DNA from: Desulfobacteraceae bacterium | GTDB taxonomy: Bacteria > Desulfobacterota > Desulfobacteria > Desulfobacterales > JAABTS01 | Assembly (NCBI GenBank): GCA_011389735.1 | Contig: JAABTS010000034.1 | Coordinates: forward strand, 1-40,284 | Length of the DNA: 40,284 nucleotides | Direction: 5' to 3' | In this document: in pieces, positions 8,389-15,464 of the stretch | Numbering within the stretch: the first letter of the stretch is position 1 | Layout: the number at the start of each line of letters is the position of its first letter | Program-made: the position numbers and the translations under genes | Notes under the pieces: generated by a model | Seen by the model: the letters and a program-made list of their open reading frames with translations, nothing else | The model's database searches: none | What the model was told of the DNA's origin: nothing

Positions 8389-8436
8389 TTTTTATTGACT
8401 CTTGGTTTGAAAGTGAGAAGATTGAGTATCACTTGT

Positions 8437-8502
8437 ATCGCCTTACAGATATTAAATTTCACTGTATCGCCAGCCTGGAATTTAATTTCTGAATGTTTAT
8501 AG
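8437..8502. repeat. Family C compact palindrome, copy C8
   Basis: CAGATATTAAATTTCACTG and CCAGCCTGG are followed by GAATTTAATTTCTGAATG and TTATAG. This is a shortened version of the family C arms without an inner core. It lies 49 bp upstream of the pRiA4b-domain gene start. Confidence 0.6.
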
Positions 8503-8682
8503 CAAATTCCGATGATTCTTTCAAGGCCCCGACGTTCCAAAATCAAACTACGGCGGCCGGGAAGTTTGGTTTCGGGCGCCGAAACGGAACTAAAATCCAA
8601 TCTACCGCAAATTAAGTTGAAAGCATTCCCGGTTTACCGGCCCGTCTGAAAAACCTTAAATGCGGATATCCCAGATTTGAAA
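8503..8682. other. Spacer without recognisable features
   Basis: About 180 bp between C8 and D1. Short GC-rich inverted bits such as GGCGCCGAAACGG occur, but no gene, promoter or repeat family is recognised. Confidence 0.4.
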
Positions 8683-8690
8683 CAAATTAC

Positions 8691-8778
8691 GGCATCCTTC
8701 ATAAACCCAGGAAAGTGGTTGACACTTTCCAAGTCGGGATCCCGATTTCAAAGTGTAAACTGACAGATGAAGGATGCC
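8691..8778. mobile_element. Family D element, copy D1, with exact 8-bp direct repeats
   Basis: It is 88 bp long. GGCATCCTTCAT at 8691-8702 is the perfect reverse complement of ATGAAGGATGCC at 8767-8778. The exact 8-bp direct repeat CAAATTAC lies at 8683-8690 and 8779-8786. The core is a second palindrome, ACACTTTCCAAGTCGGGATC folding onto GATCCCGATTTCAAAGTGT, centred on GGGATCCC. It lies about 40 bp upstream of the catalase promoter. Confidence 0.9.
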
Positions 8779-8817
8779 CAAATTACCATCAAAACGACGA
8801 TCAATAGAAAATTACGC

Positions 8818-8846
8818 TTGACAATTAAGAATAAATACTATTTAAT
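8818..8846 (+). promoter_or_regulatory. Candidate katA promoter
   Basis: TTGACA (8818-8823), 17-bp spacer, TTTAAT (8841-8846), 124 bp upstream of the chosen catalase start. CTATTTAATAG at 8838-8848 is a near palindrome over the -10. A peroxide or iron repressor could act here, but no established PerR, Fur or OxyR site is clear. Confidence 0.5.
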
Positions 8847-8970
8847 AGCCTTTCAAAAAATTCATTCGCTGCGGCGATGAATTCCTGGAAGGCTGTATAC
8901 ATGAATTATCGGCGATCGCCCATTATTGAATGGAAATATGAACCCTGTCATCAATTCAGAGGAGGACACA

Positions 8971-10428
8971 ATGACCGAAAAAAAGAAATTGACCAACAAC
9001 GCAGGAGCCCCTGTAGCCGACAATCAAAATGTCATGACCGCGGGACCACGCGGCCCCATGCTGCTTCAGGATGTATGGTTTCTCGAAAAGCTCGCCCATT
9101 TCGACCGGGAAGTCATTCCGGAACGCCGGATGCATGCAAAAGGTTCCGGCGCATATGGTGATTTTACGGTCACTCATGACATTACCGGATACACGAAGGC
9201 CAAAATCTTTTCGGAGATCGGGAAAAAAACCGACTTGTTTATACGTTTTTCCACGGTTGCCGGTGAACGGGGAGCGGCGGACGCGGAGCGGGATATTCGA
9301 GGTTTTGCGATCAAATTTTACACCGACGAAGGAAATTGGGATCTGGTGGGGAATAATACGCCCGTGTTTTTTTTGCGGGACCCGCTCAAATTTCCGGATT
9401 TGAATCACTCCGTCAAGCGTGATCCCCGCACGAATCTGCGAAGCGCCCGGAACAACTGGGATTTCTGGACATCGCTGCCTGAATCGCTGCATCAGGTCAC
9501 AATCACCATGAGCGACCGTGGAATCCCGTATTCATATCGCCATATGCACGGTTTCGGAAGTCATACTTTCAGCATGATCAATGCGGACAACGAACGGTTT
9601 TGGGTCAAATTCCACCTGCATACTCAACAGGGAATCAAGAATCTCACCGATGCGGAAGCCGAAACGGCTATCGGCAAATGTCGGGAAAGCCATCAGCGGG
9701 ATTTGTACGATAGCATCGAAAAAGGCGATTTTCCTCGCTGGACCCTGTATATTCAGGCCATGCCGGAAAAAGAGGCGTCGTCCTGTCCATACAATCCCTT
9801 TGACCTTACCAAGGTCTGGTTCCATAAGGACTATCCCTTGATCGAGGTCGGCGTGCTTGAATTGAACCGCAATCCTGAAAATTATTTCGCCGAGGTCGAA
9901 CAGTCCGCATTCAATCCGGCCGGCATTGTGCCGGGAATTGGATTTTCTCCGGATAAAATGTTGCAGGGGCGCCTGTTTTCCTATGCCGACGCCCAGCGAT
10001 ACCGGCTCGGCGTAAACCACCACCTGATTCCGGTCAACGCGCCCCGATGCCCTTTCCATAGCTACCACCGCGACGGCGCCATGCGGGTGGACGGCAATTA
10101 TGGAAGCACCCTGGGCTATGAACCGAACAGCTATGGCGAATGGATGGAACAGCCCGACTTTTCCGAACCGCCCCTCAGCCTGGAAGGCTCTGCCGACCAC
10201 TGGAATCATAGGGAGGACGACGATTATTACTCTCAACCCGGAAGATTGTTCCGAATGATGACCGCCGAACAGAAGCAGGCGCTTTTTGGGAATACGGTCA
10301 GGGCCATGGGCGATGCGCCCAAAGAGATCAAAATCCGGCATATAGGCAATTGTTTGAAAGCTGATCCGGAATACGGAAAAGGCGTGGCCGAGGAACTTGG
10401 AATACCGCTCAGTGAAGTCCCGAAATAG
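8971..10428 (+). CDS. katA: Monofunctional heme catalase
   Basis: 485 residues from the ATG at 8971, which has a strong AGAGGAGG at 8958-8964; an in-frame ATG at 8926 lacks this and would add 15 residues absent from the family. Small-subunit clade length. The distal histidine is in [11 protein letters not shown], the distal asparagine in [13 protein letters not shown], the proximal heme tyrosine in [15 protein letters not shown], and the NADPH-region motif family is retained ([13 protein letters not shown]). It breaks hydrogen peroxide into water and oxygen in the cytoplasm. There is no signal peptide. In an anaerobe it would protect against transient oxygen. It is a single-gene unit with its own candidate promoter at 8818-8846. 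A family D element sits upstream and a family C element follows its 3' end. Confidence 0.95.
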   Translation: MTEKKKLTNNAGAPVADNQNVMTAGPRGPMLLQDVWFLEKLAHFDREVIPERRMHAKGSGAYGDFTVTHDITGYTKAKIFSEIGKKTDLFIRFSTVAGERGAADAERDIRGFAIKFYTDEGNWDLVGNNTPVFFLRDPLKFPDLNHSVKRDPRTNLRSARNNWDFWTSLPESLHQVTITMSDRGIPYSYRHMHGFGSHTFSMINADNERFWVKFHLHTQQGIKNLTDAEAETAIGKCRESHQRDLYDSIEKGDFPRWTLYIQAMPEKEASSCPYNPFDLTKVWFHKDYPLIEVGVLELNRNPENYFAEVEQSAFNPAGIVPGIGFSPDKMLQGRLFSYADAQRYRLGVNHHLIPVNAPRCPFHSYHRDGAMRVDGNYGSTLGYEPNSYGEWMEQPDFSEPPLSLEGSADHWNHREDDDYYSQPGRLFRMMTAEQKQALFGNTVRAMGDAPKEIKIRHIGNCLKADPEYGKGVAEELGIPLSEVPK

Positions 10429-10511
10429 AGTTTGCCTTTTAACGCCGGTCAATCCGGAATCCGGGCGGCGTCCCGAATTTCAACGTGCAATGATTCGTCA
10501 TTTCGGGGAAA

Positions 10512-10694
10512 TATAGTTTTTCAGAAATTAAAGTTCACGAGGCGGCGGCCCGGGGATTGTTGAATTTTTTGTTGAATGCTAAATGTTAAATGTTAAATGT
10601 TAAATGATGGGACTTACATTCAACATTCAACATAAGAAAATTCGTATATCTCCGGGCCGGCAACACAGTGAAATCAATTATCTGAAAAGCTATG
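10512..10694. repeat. Family C palindromic element, copy C1
   Basis: The left arm starts TATAGTTTTTCAGAAATTAA and runs through GGCGGCGGCCCGGGG (to 10555). The right arm starts CTCCGGGCCGGCAACACAGT and ends CTGAAAAGCTATG. The arms are imperfect reverse complements over about 45 bp. The core holds TTAAATG units repeated three times and, on the other side, CATTCAACATTCAACAT, which pairs back with TTGTTGAATG. It lies 83 bp after katA. I see no flanking target duplication. Confidence 0.7.
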
Positions 10695-10754
10695 GCAATA
10701 TCTCGGGACTGCCGCTTTGGAGATTTTAATTTTTTTAAACCTGTAGCATCCGGA

Positions 10755-10892
10755 AGGCTTGGTTCTAACTTCGGCCATTTCCATTTATCGGGATCGATAT
10801 CGGGATCGGGATCGAAATTAAATCCTTCGATTACGATCCCGATCCCGATTCCGATTTGAACATATCGATTGGCCGAAAATAGAACCAAGCCC
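10755..10892. mobile_element. Family A element, copy A4, with 8-bp direct repeats and GATCCC core
   Basis: Left end AGGCTTGGTTCTAACTTCGG from 10755; right end GGCCGAAAATAGAACCAAGC, ending CC at 10892. It is flanked by CATCCGGA at 10747-10754 and 10893-10900 (the match continues two bases into the element start). The core is unlike A1 and A2: it is a palindrome of GGGATC units (10790-10807) against GATCCC units (about 10837-10850), the same type as in family D copy D2. Confidence 0.85.
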
Positions 10893-10963
10893 CATCCGGA
10901 AGATTGGAATATGAAAAAAATCGGCTGTATGATAAGAAAAAAAGTATAAAGGTGAAACGGATT

Positions 10964-12085
10964 ATGTTGACTGAAACAGCGATCATCGAAGAAGGAAAAC
11001 GGCTGGGGTTTGAAGATGTCGGTTTTACGACCGCTGATCCATTTGAAGATCACAAGCGGTTACTGATGGAGCGGCGCGAAGAATACGGATGGGCTGAAAG
11101 CGTGGGCCTGGACCTGTTGAGCGGCGTTGATCCGAAAAATATCATGCCTGGAGCCCAATCCATTATCGTTCTCATGGAGGTTTATTTCCGGAAAGCCTAT
11201 CCCCGTTCAATGGAAGGGTGTTTCGGAAGGTGTTATCTCGATGACGACCGGGTGACGCGGGACGGGCTTTACCAGCGTATAAAGGCGTTCAGGGGATTTT
11301 TGCGCGATCACGGGATCGATTCCAAAACGCCGTTTAACCTGCCCCATCGTGTGGCGGCGGCTCGAGCGGGAATGGGAACATTCGGTAAAAACTGCCTGTT
11401 TTACTCGAATTCCGTCGCTCGGGGCGGTTCCTGGACGCTTCCCATCGCCGTGGTCGTGGACAGGGCCTTCGCGCCGGGAACTGCGACCGTAAAAACCGAT
11501 TGTCCGGATTGGTGCAGGAACGTATGCATCGCCGCCTGCCCGACCAGGGCGCTCAAGGGAAACAGCCGGATCGATCCACGAAAATGCATTTCTTATCTGA
11601 CCTATTTCGGCGAAGGCATAACGCCGCTTGAATTAAGAGAGCCGATGGGGATGTACGTTTACGGCTGCGACCGGTGTCAGAACGTCTGCCCTCGAAACCG
11701 CCCCTGGCTGGCTCAGGAACTTCCCATGAACGAAAAGGTCCTCGCCAAAGCGAATGATTTCAACCTTCCGGCTTTGCTTCATATGGACAAAACTTACTTT
11801 GAAACCAAAATCTGGCCCCATATGTTTTACATGTCTTACAATGATATCTGGCGATGGAAAATGAACGTCGCCAGAGTCATGGGAAACAGCCGTGATGGAG
11901 GATACATTCCGGATTTGATACGTGCGCTCGAAGAAAACAGCGACGACCGTGTTAAAGGCATGGCGGCCTGGGCTCTCGGGAATATCGGCGGCAAAGACGC
12001 CCGGCGGGGGCTTGAATCGGCGAGGGGAAAAAATTTTGCGGAGACCGAAAATGAAATTGAATCGGCGCTGGCGCGTTTTTCGTAA
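10964..12085 (+). CDS. QueG-like 4Fe-4S double-cluster protein with HEAT-type tail
   Basis: 373 residues from the ATG at 10964 (AAAGG at 10948-10952). The N-terminal DUF1730-like region carries LPHRVAAARAGMGTFGKNCLFYS, close to the QueG pattern. It continues to a first cluster region CPDWCRNVCIAACPTRAL, then RKCISYLTYFGEGI and the second cluster YGCDRCQNVCPRN. Residues about 300-373 look like a HEAT/PBS repeat (DGGYIPDLIRALEENSDDRVKGMAAWALGNIGG), also found in QueG. Epoxyqueuosine reductase makes queuosine in tRNA using cobalamin. Here the first cluster has a CxxxCxxxCxxxCP arrangement rather than the standard CxxCxxCxxxCP, so it may be a QueG paralogue with another substrate. No other queuosine gene is nearby. 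It converges with the gene ending at 12130. Confidence 0.75.
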   Translation: MLTETAIIEEGKRLGFEDVGFTTADPFEDHKRLLMERREEYGWAESVGLDLLSGVDPKNIMPGAQSIIVLMEVYFRKAYPRSMEGCFGRCYLDDDRVTRDGLYQRIKAFRGFLRDHGIDSKTPFNLPHRVAAARAGMGTFGKNCLFYSNSVARGGSWTLPIAVVVDRAFAPGTATVKTDCPDWCRNVCIAACPTRALKGNSRIDPRKCISYLTYFGEGITPLELREPMGMYVYGCDRCQNVCPRNRPWLAQELPMNEKVLAKANDFNLPALLHMDKTYFETKIWPHMFYMSYNDIWRWKMNVARVMGNSRDGGYIPDLIRALEENSDDRVKGMAAWALGNIGGKDARRGLESARGKNFAETENEIESALARFS

Positions 12086-12129
12086 TGACGGAGTTTCGAT
12101 GCTTTTATTGATTTGCCGGGCGTTGAGGA

Positions 12130-13161
12130 TCACCGGGCCTGATTGATCAGTTCGGCGGTGTGTTCAGACAGGTAAAACGATTCCAGCCGGGCGCGGATCC
12201 GTTCTTCCACATATCCCGTGGACAGCGCTTTTTCAAGGCCCGGCGAAAATACTTCGCAAAATTCCCGGATCACCATTTCACGGGTGACTCCCATATCCTC
12301 GATAATCAGGTCGAGATTCCGGTCTCCGTATTTTTCGAAAAAATAGGCGACGGAATTTCTGAAAATGTTTTGGAAATATTCCGTATTCCGGAAATGCAGC
12401 CAGAATTCGAAACCAATGATGATAAAGTCTTCCAGGTCATCGGTGTTTATCTTATCGAAATATCCGGAAAGCGTTCCTTTGGAGATGGTTTGCCGGATTT
12501 CCTCTCCGGTTTCGACAATCAGGTTTTCATCGATAAAATCCTTCAAGAATGATTTGCTGTTCTGGATCGTTTTATCCAGGGTTCGTTCAACATAGGCTTC
12601 CAGCCGGCGGTCTATAGCGGCTTCCAGGACGGCTAACCCGGGAATTTTTTTAATCACCGCCGAACCGCCGAACTGGATGAGGGAATACAGCATCGGCGCT
12701 TTTTGCGCCAGGAGGTTTTCCGACAGCAAATACCCCTTCACGGTCTGGTACATCACGTTGGAAATCAATGTCAGATAGGCGGAACTTTTTACCAGCCGGT
12801 CGATTACGGCGTCCCGAAGGTTTTTCATCCCGGCGAGCTTGTCGATAATATCGTCGAATTGCTTTCGCGCAAAAATATCTTCCAGACTGGTTTCACGGTT
12901 GATGTCCGCTGTGAACACATTGCGGCTCATTTCCCCTATCAGCTCGGTTATACCTCCGGATACGGGAAGATCGACCACAACCCGTTGAATGAGATTGACG
13001 ATTTCTTCCGGAGTAGCGATATCTTCCAATTTAATCCCTTGAATCCAATCAAAAAGAAGCCCGATTTCCTCTTCAACGGCGTTTCGGTAAGATCCGTTTT
13101 GAAACCGGTCCAGTTCATGCGCCACATGGGCTTCCAGCAATATTCGATTCAAATCCTTCAT
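12130..13161 (-). CDS. Uncharacterised 343-residue protein coupled to a FabR-like regulator
   Basis: I do not recognise the family. It is predicted mostly alpha-helical, with no signal peptide and only one moderately hydrophobic stretch (residues about 165-200, MLYSLIQFGGSAVIKKIPGLAVLEAAI). Amphipathic helices rich in Ile, Leu, Glu and Arg dominate, and pairs such as IIEDMGVTREMVIREF suggest helical hairpins. Its ATG overlaps the stop of the upstream TetR gene (ATGA), so it is translated as the second cistron of that operon. Given the regulator type and the nearby hydrolase and wax-ester synthase, a role in membrane or storage lipids is a guess from context only. No catalytic motif is visible. 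Confidence 0.75.
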   Translation of the reverse strand: MKDLNRILLEAHVAHELDRFQNGSYRNAVEEEIGLLFDWIQGIKLEDIATPEEIVNLIQRVVVDLPVSGGITELIGEMSRNVFTADINRETSLEDIFARKQFDDIIDKLAGMKNLRDAVIDRLVKSSAYLTLISNVMYQTVKGYLLSENLLAQKAPMLYSLIQFGGSAVIKKIPGLAVLEAAIDRRLEAYVERTLDKTIQNSKSFLKDFIDENLIVETGEEIRQTISKGTLSGYFDKINTDDLEDFIIIGFEFWLHFRNTEYFQNIFRNSVAYFFEKYGDRNLDLIIEDMGVTREMVIREFCEVFSPGLEKALSTGYVEERIRARLESFYLSEHTAELINQAR

Positions 13162-13880
13162 GAGTTTTTCTCCCGCCGGAGGTTTTGGCTTGTAACGGCT
13201 CCGAGTATAAGATAATTGAGTTTCCCGGCCAGGGGCCTTTTTAACGTTTCCCTGTTTCGATCCGGTAAAAAAATGCTTTCAATGGCGCCGGCCGCAACCA
13301 TTGAAATCATGGCGCCGGCCGTCCATCTGATCCGTGCTTCGGCGTCTTCGCCGTTTGAATCGTCTTCCGAACCGGCCGTATCCGGCGCGCCGACCTTTTC
13401 GAAAAAGGTTTTCAGTGGAACGCAAAGCATATCCGTGAGACGCTCCATTCCTTTATGAGCCCCTTCCCGCAACGCCGGCGAATTTCCTGTCCGTTCCTGA
13501 AAAAAGAGGCTCAGAAGCTGAGAATGGTCTTCCATGCAGGCCAGCATTCGATCCGTAAAAGGGGTGACCAGAACCTGGCGGATCGATTGCTCCAGTTTCA
13601 TGGTGGAAAGGTCGGCCATGGAATACACCTGCATTATGTCGACTGCTTGAGCCATGCAGGACTCCAGCACCCCAACGGCTTTTTCGATAATGGCCGCGCC
13701 CATTTCATCTATGTCCCTGAAATGGCGGTAAAAAGAAGTGGGAGCGATGCCGGCTTTCCGGGCCACGGACCGCAGGCTCAAACTGGCGTAGCCTGTATCC
13801 GCCGCGAGTTGAAGCGCCGCTTCAATAATCGCTTCGCTGATTTTTTCTTTCTGAACTTTCAATTCTTGCCTGGATACCAT
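13158..13880 (-). CDS. TetR-family regulator, FabR-like
   Basis: 240 residues from the ATG at 13880, chosen for AAGGTGG five bases upstream; the longer frame to 13949 would add 23 residues with no family match. The N-terminal helix-turn-helix reads [20 protein letters not shown] then [11 protein letters not shown], almost the FabR sequence of Escherichia coli ([20 protein letters not shown]). The ligand domain includes [19 protein letters not shown], again like FabR (LLLRERSGTSAAFR). FabR and the related DesT sense acyl-CoA or acyl-ACP and control unsaturated fatty acid genes. Here the linked genes suggest control of neutral lipid or fatty acid handling. The C-terminal half has an acidic insert ([12 protein letters not shown]). 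It is probably autoregulated, but no clear palindrome of the hydrolase type is seen upstream. Confidence 0.88.
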   Translation of the reverse strand: [240 protein letters not shown]

Positions 13881-13929
13881 AATCCACCTTGTTCCGTAAA
13901 AGCTGTCCTCAAAACCAAACCATAGGTTC

Positions 13930-14010
13930 GGCAATTTTTTATCTTGCACTCACTTTTTAAAACACCACGTTAATATACAGTTTATTGTTTCAGTGCAAGA
14001 TTAAGATGCC
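13930..14010. repeat. Family D-like palindrome, copy D4 (candidate)
   Basis: It starts GGCAATTTTTTATCTTGCAC and ends with the reverse counterpart AGTGCAAGATTAAGATGCC. It shares the family D outer GGCA/TGCC and the inner TTGCACT arm found in D2. No target duplication survives; family C copy C2 begins at once on the right. It covers the upstream region of the TetR gene, where a minus-strand TTGCAC and TATATT (spacing 15) could serve as promoter. Confidence 0.5.
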
Positions 14011-14011
14011 G

Positions 14012-14265
14012 ATATAGCTTTTCAGGTAATTAATTTCACTGCGTTGTCGGCCCGGGGATATGCGAATTTTATTGTGTTGAATGTTGAGTGAGGGTGCAGG
14101 GTACAGAGTGCAAGGTCAAGGTGGAGGCTTTTTCATAATTCCGGTTCCAGCCTGCCTCCTTGAACCTGCCCCCTGAAGCCTGCACCCTTAATTCAGCACT
14201 CAACACAAAATGCAACAATCCCGGGCCTGCAGCCTTGTGAAATCAAATTTCTGAAAACCTGTAGC
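14012..14265. repeat. Family C palindromic element, copy C2, with long hairpin core
   Basis: The left arm ATATAGCTTTTCAGGTAATT continues through CGGCCCGGGG (to 14057). The right arm ATCCCGGGCCTGCAGCCTTG ends CTGTAG. The core is a further long palindrome: TTGTGTTGAATGTTGAGTGA continuing with AGGGTGCAGGG and GTGGAGGC, against GCCTCCTTGAACC, GCCTGCACCCT and CAGCACTCAACACAA. The whole 250 bp can fold into one hairpin between the TetR operon and the hydrolase gene. Confidence 0.75.
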
Positions 14266-14315
14266 TTTTCAGATTATCAGAGGCTGAACGAAAACCTCCT
14301 TCGCAATAACTTCTT

Positions 14316-15179
14316 TCAAGCGAAAAGCCTTCCCCGGCTGCGGTGGGAATCAAACAAAAACGTTCTTAAATCATCCGCAAACGTATCGACAACGTCAAGA
14401 TGCGGGAAATGGCCGCAATCCGGGTATGTAGTAAGAGAAACGCCGGTGGAATGATCCGCCATGGAGCGTCCCTGTTTTACCGGCAGAATCGGATCGTCCT
14501 CCCCCCAAAATATGGCGATCGGCGGAATGGCGTCAACATCGTCGGCGCAATCCTCAGTTTTCATATACTGGCCAAAAATATTGATGACGCTTCCCACAGC
14601 TCGTTGAAAAGCCAAATCCGTTCCGGGAATACGGCTCAGCGCCATCGATATCTTCAGCTCTTCCGGATCTCTTTTGCCAAAATACCGGGGCGCGAATTTC
14701 ATGATCACCGGGATCAGATAGCGCATCACCAGAGGTGTGATTTTGCGGCCGAGCATTGGAAATGTCATATATTTCAACCACATGAAGACTTCATTGCCCA
14801 GGCCGCCCGGTGCAACCAGCGCCATGCGCTCTATCCTGTCCTTGTGTTCGAGCAGCATCCACTGAGCCACGCCGCCGCCATACGAATGACCGCAAAAATG
14901 AGCCTTTTCAACGCCGATTGCATCCATCCAGGAAGCGATCATCCGGGCGTACCATTCCAGGGTGTACGGCGCATCCGGCCTGTCAGAAAGACCGTTGCCG
15001 GGCAGGTCGATCATGATGACCCGAAAATCATCGGCAAGCAACGACGCCGCTTTGCTCCATACACGATGAGAATCCCAGAATCCGTGGATCAGAATCAGCG
15101 GCGTTCCGCTTCCTATTTCACTCCACGCGATTGAAACGCCGTTCACGATTGTTTTGTTGCTTTTTGGGGTTAACGCCAT
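14316..15179 (-). CDS. Alpha/beta-fold hydrolase
   Basis: 287 residues, a usual length. The oxyanion region is LILIHGFWDSHRVW. The nucleophile elbow GHSYGG (Ser near residue 98), the acid in FWGEDDPILPV and the histidine in DCGHFPHLD give a complete catalytic triad. The strand DDFRVIMIDLPGNGLSDRPD is typical of esterases and C-C hydrolases. There is no signal peptide, so it is cytoplasmic. It is transcribed divergently from the wax-ester synthase gene; the shared 285-bp region carries two palindromic operator candidates, so it may release or trim acyl esters in the same lipid pathway. The substrate is unknown. The start has AAGGAC upstream. Confidence 0.88.
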   Translation of the reverse strand: MALTPKSNKTIVNGVSIAWSEIGSGTPLILIHGFWDSHRVWSKAASLLADDFRVIMIDLPGNGLSDRPDAPYTLEWYARMIASWMDAIGVEKAHFCGHSYGGGVAQWMLLEHKDRIERMALVAPGGLGNEVFMWLKYMTFPMLGRKITPLVMRYLIPVIMKFAPRYFGKRDPEELKISMALSRIPGTDLAFQRAVGSVINIFGQYMKTEDCADDVDAIPPIAIFWGEDDPILPVKQGRSMADHSTGVSLTTYPDCGHFPHLDVVDTFADDLRTFLFDSHRSRGRLFA

Positions 15180-15260
15180 TTTTTTAGTCCTTTTTCGTTA
15201 ATTTGAGGTAAATGACAAACGGTATAATACATGAAAAATCTAATGTAAAAACGAATATAA

Positions 15261-15272
15261 GTACATATGTAC
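15261..15272. promoter_or_regulatory. Palindromic operator candidate 1
   Basis: GTACATATGTAC, a perfect 12-bp palindrome within AAGTACATATGTACC, covering the -10 of the hydrolase promoter. The half-site GTACA resembles the core of FabR-type sites. Confidence 0.6.
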
Positions 15273-15294
15273 CATTATGGCTGGTTAATGTCAA
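15266..15294 (-). promoter_or_regulatory. Promoter for the alpha/beta hydrolase gene
   Basis: On the minus strand, TTGACA (15294-15289), 17-bp spacer, TACATA (15271-15266). The -10 lies inside the palindrome GTACATATGTAC. Confidence 0.6.
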
Positions 15295-15330
15295 CACATA
15301 AAAATCAAGAATTTATATTAAAGATAATTC

Positions 15331-15359
15331 TTGACAAACGATGCATAAAACACATAGAA
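15331..15359 (+). promoter_or_regulatory. Candidate promoter for the wax-ester synthase gene
   Basis: TTGACA at 15331-15336 with a weak -10 (CATAGA or ATAGAA, 15353-15359) at 16-17 bp spacing. The operator candidate at 15360-15371 follows directly, covering the expected transcription start. Confidence 0.5.
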
Positions 15360-15371
15360 GTGCATATGTAC
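15360..15371. promoter_or_regulatory. Palindromic operator candidate 2
   Basis: GTGCATATGTAC within AAGTGCATATGTACGC differs from operator candidate 1 by one base. The two sites are 99 bp apart, each placed to block one of the two divergent promoters. Confidence 0.6.
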
Positions 15372-15464
15372 GCAACAGTGTAATTGCAAATGTGACTATA
15401 CGTAAACGTTCCGCCCGGCGGAACAATACCCACAACCTTCATTATTAAAAGGAGAATCGATGTC

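Noticed and set aside
9532-10452. Minus-strand 306-codon ORF
   Set aside because: It is antisense to catalase, which has complete catalytic motifs; long shadow frames are common in such genes.
10586-11053. Minus-strand ORF with Asp-Pro repeats (FDPDPDIDPD)
   Set aside because: The repeat comes from translating the GATCCC hexamer core of element A4. The frame spans two palindromic elements and the start of the QueG-like gene.
12703-13215. Plus-strand 170-codon ORF
   Set aside because: It is antisense to the 343-residue gene and the TetR junction, with a His/Phe-rich shadow composition.
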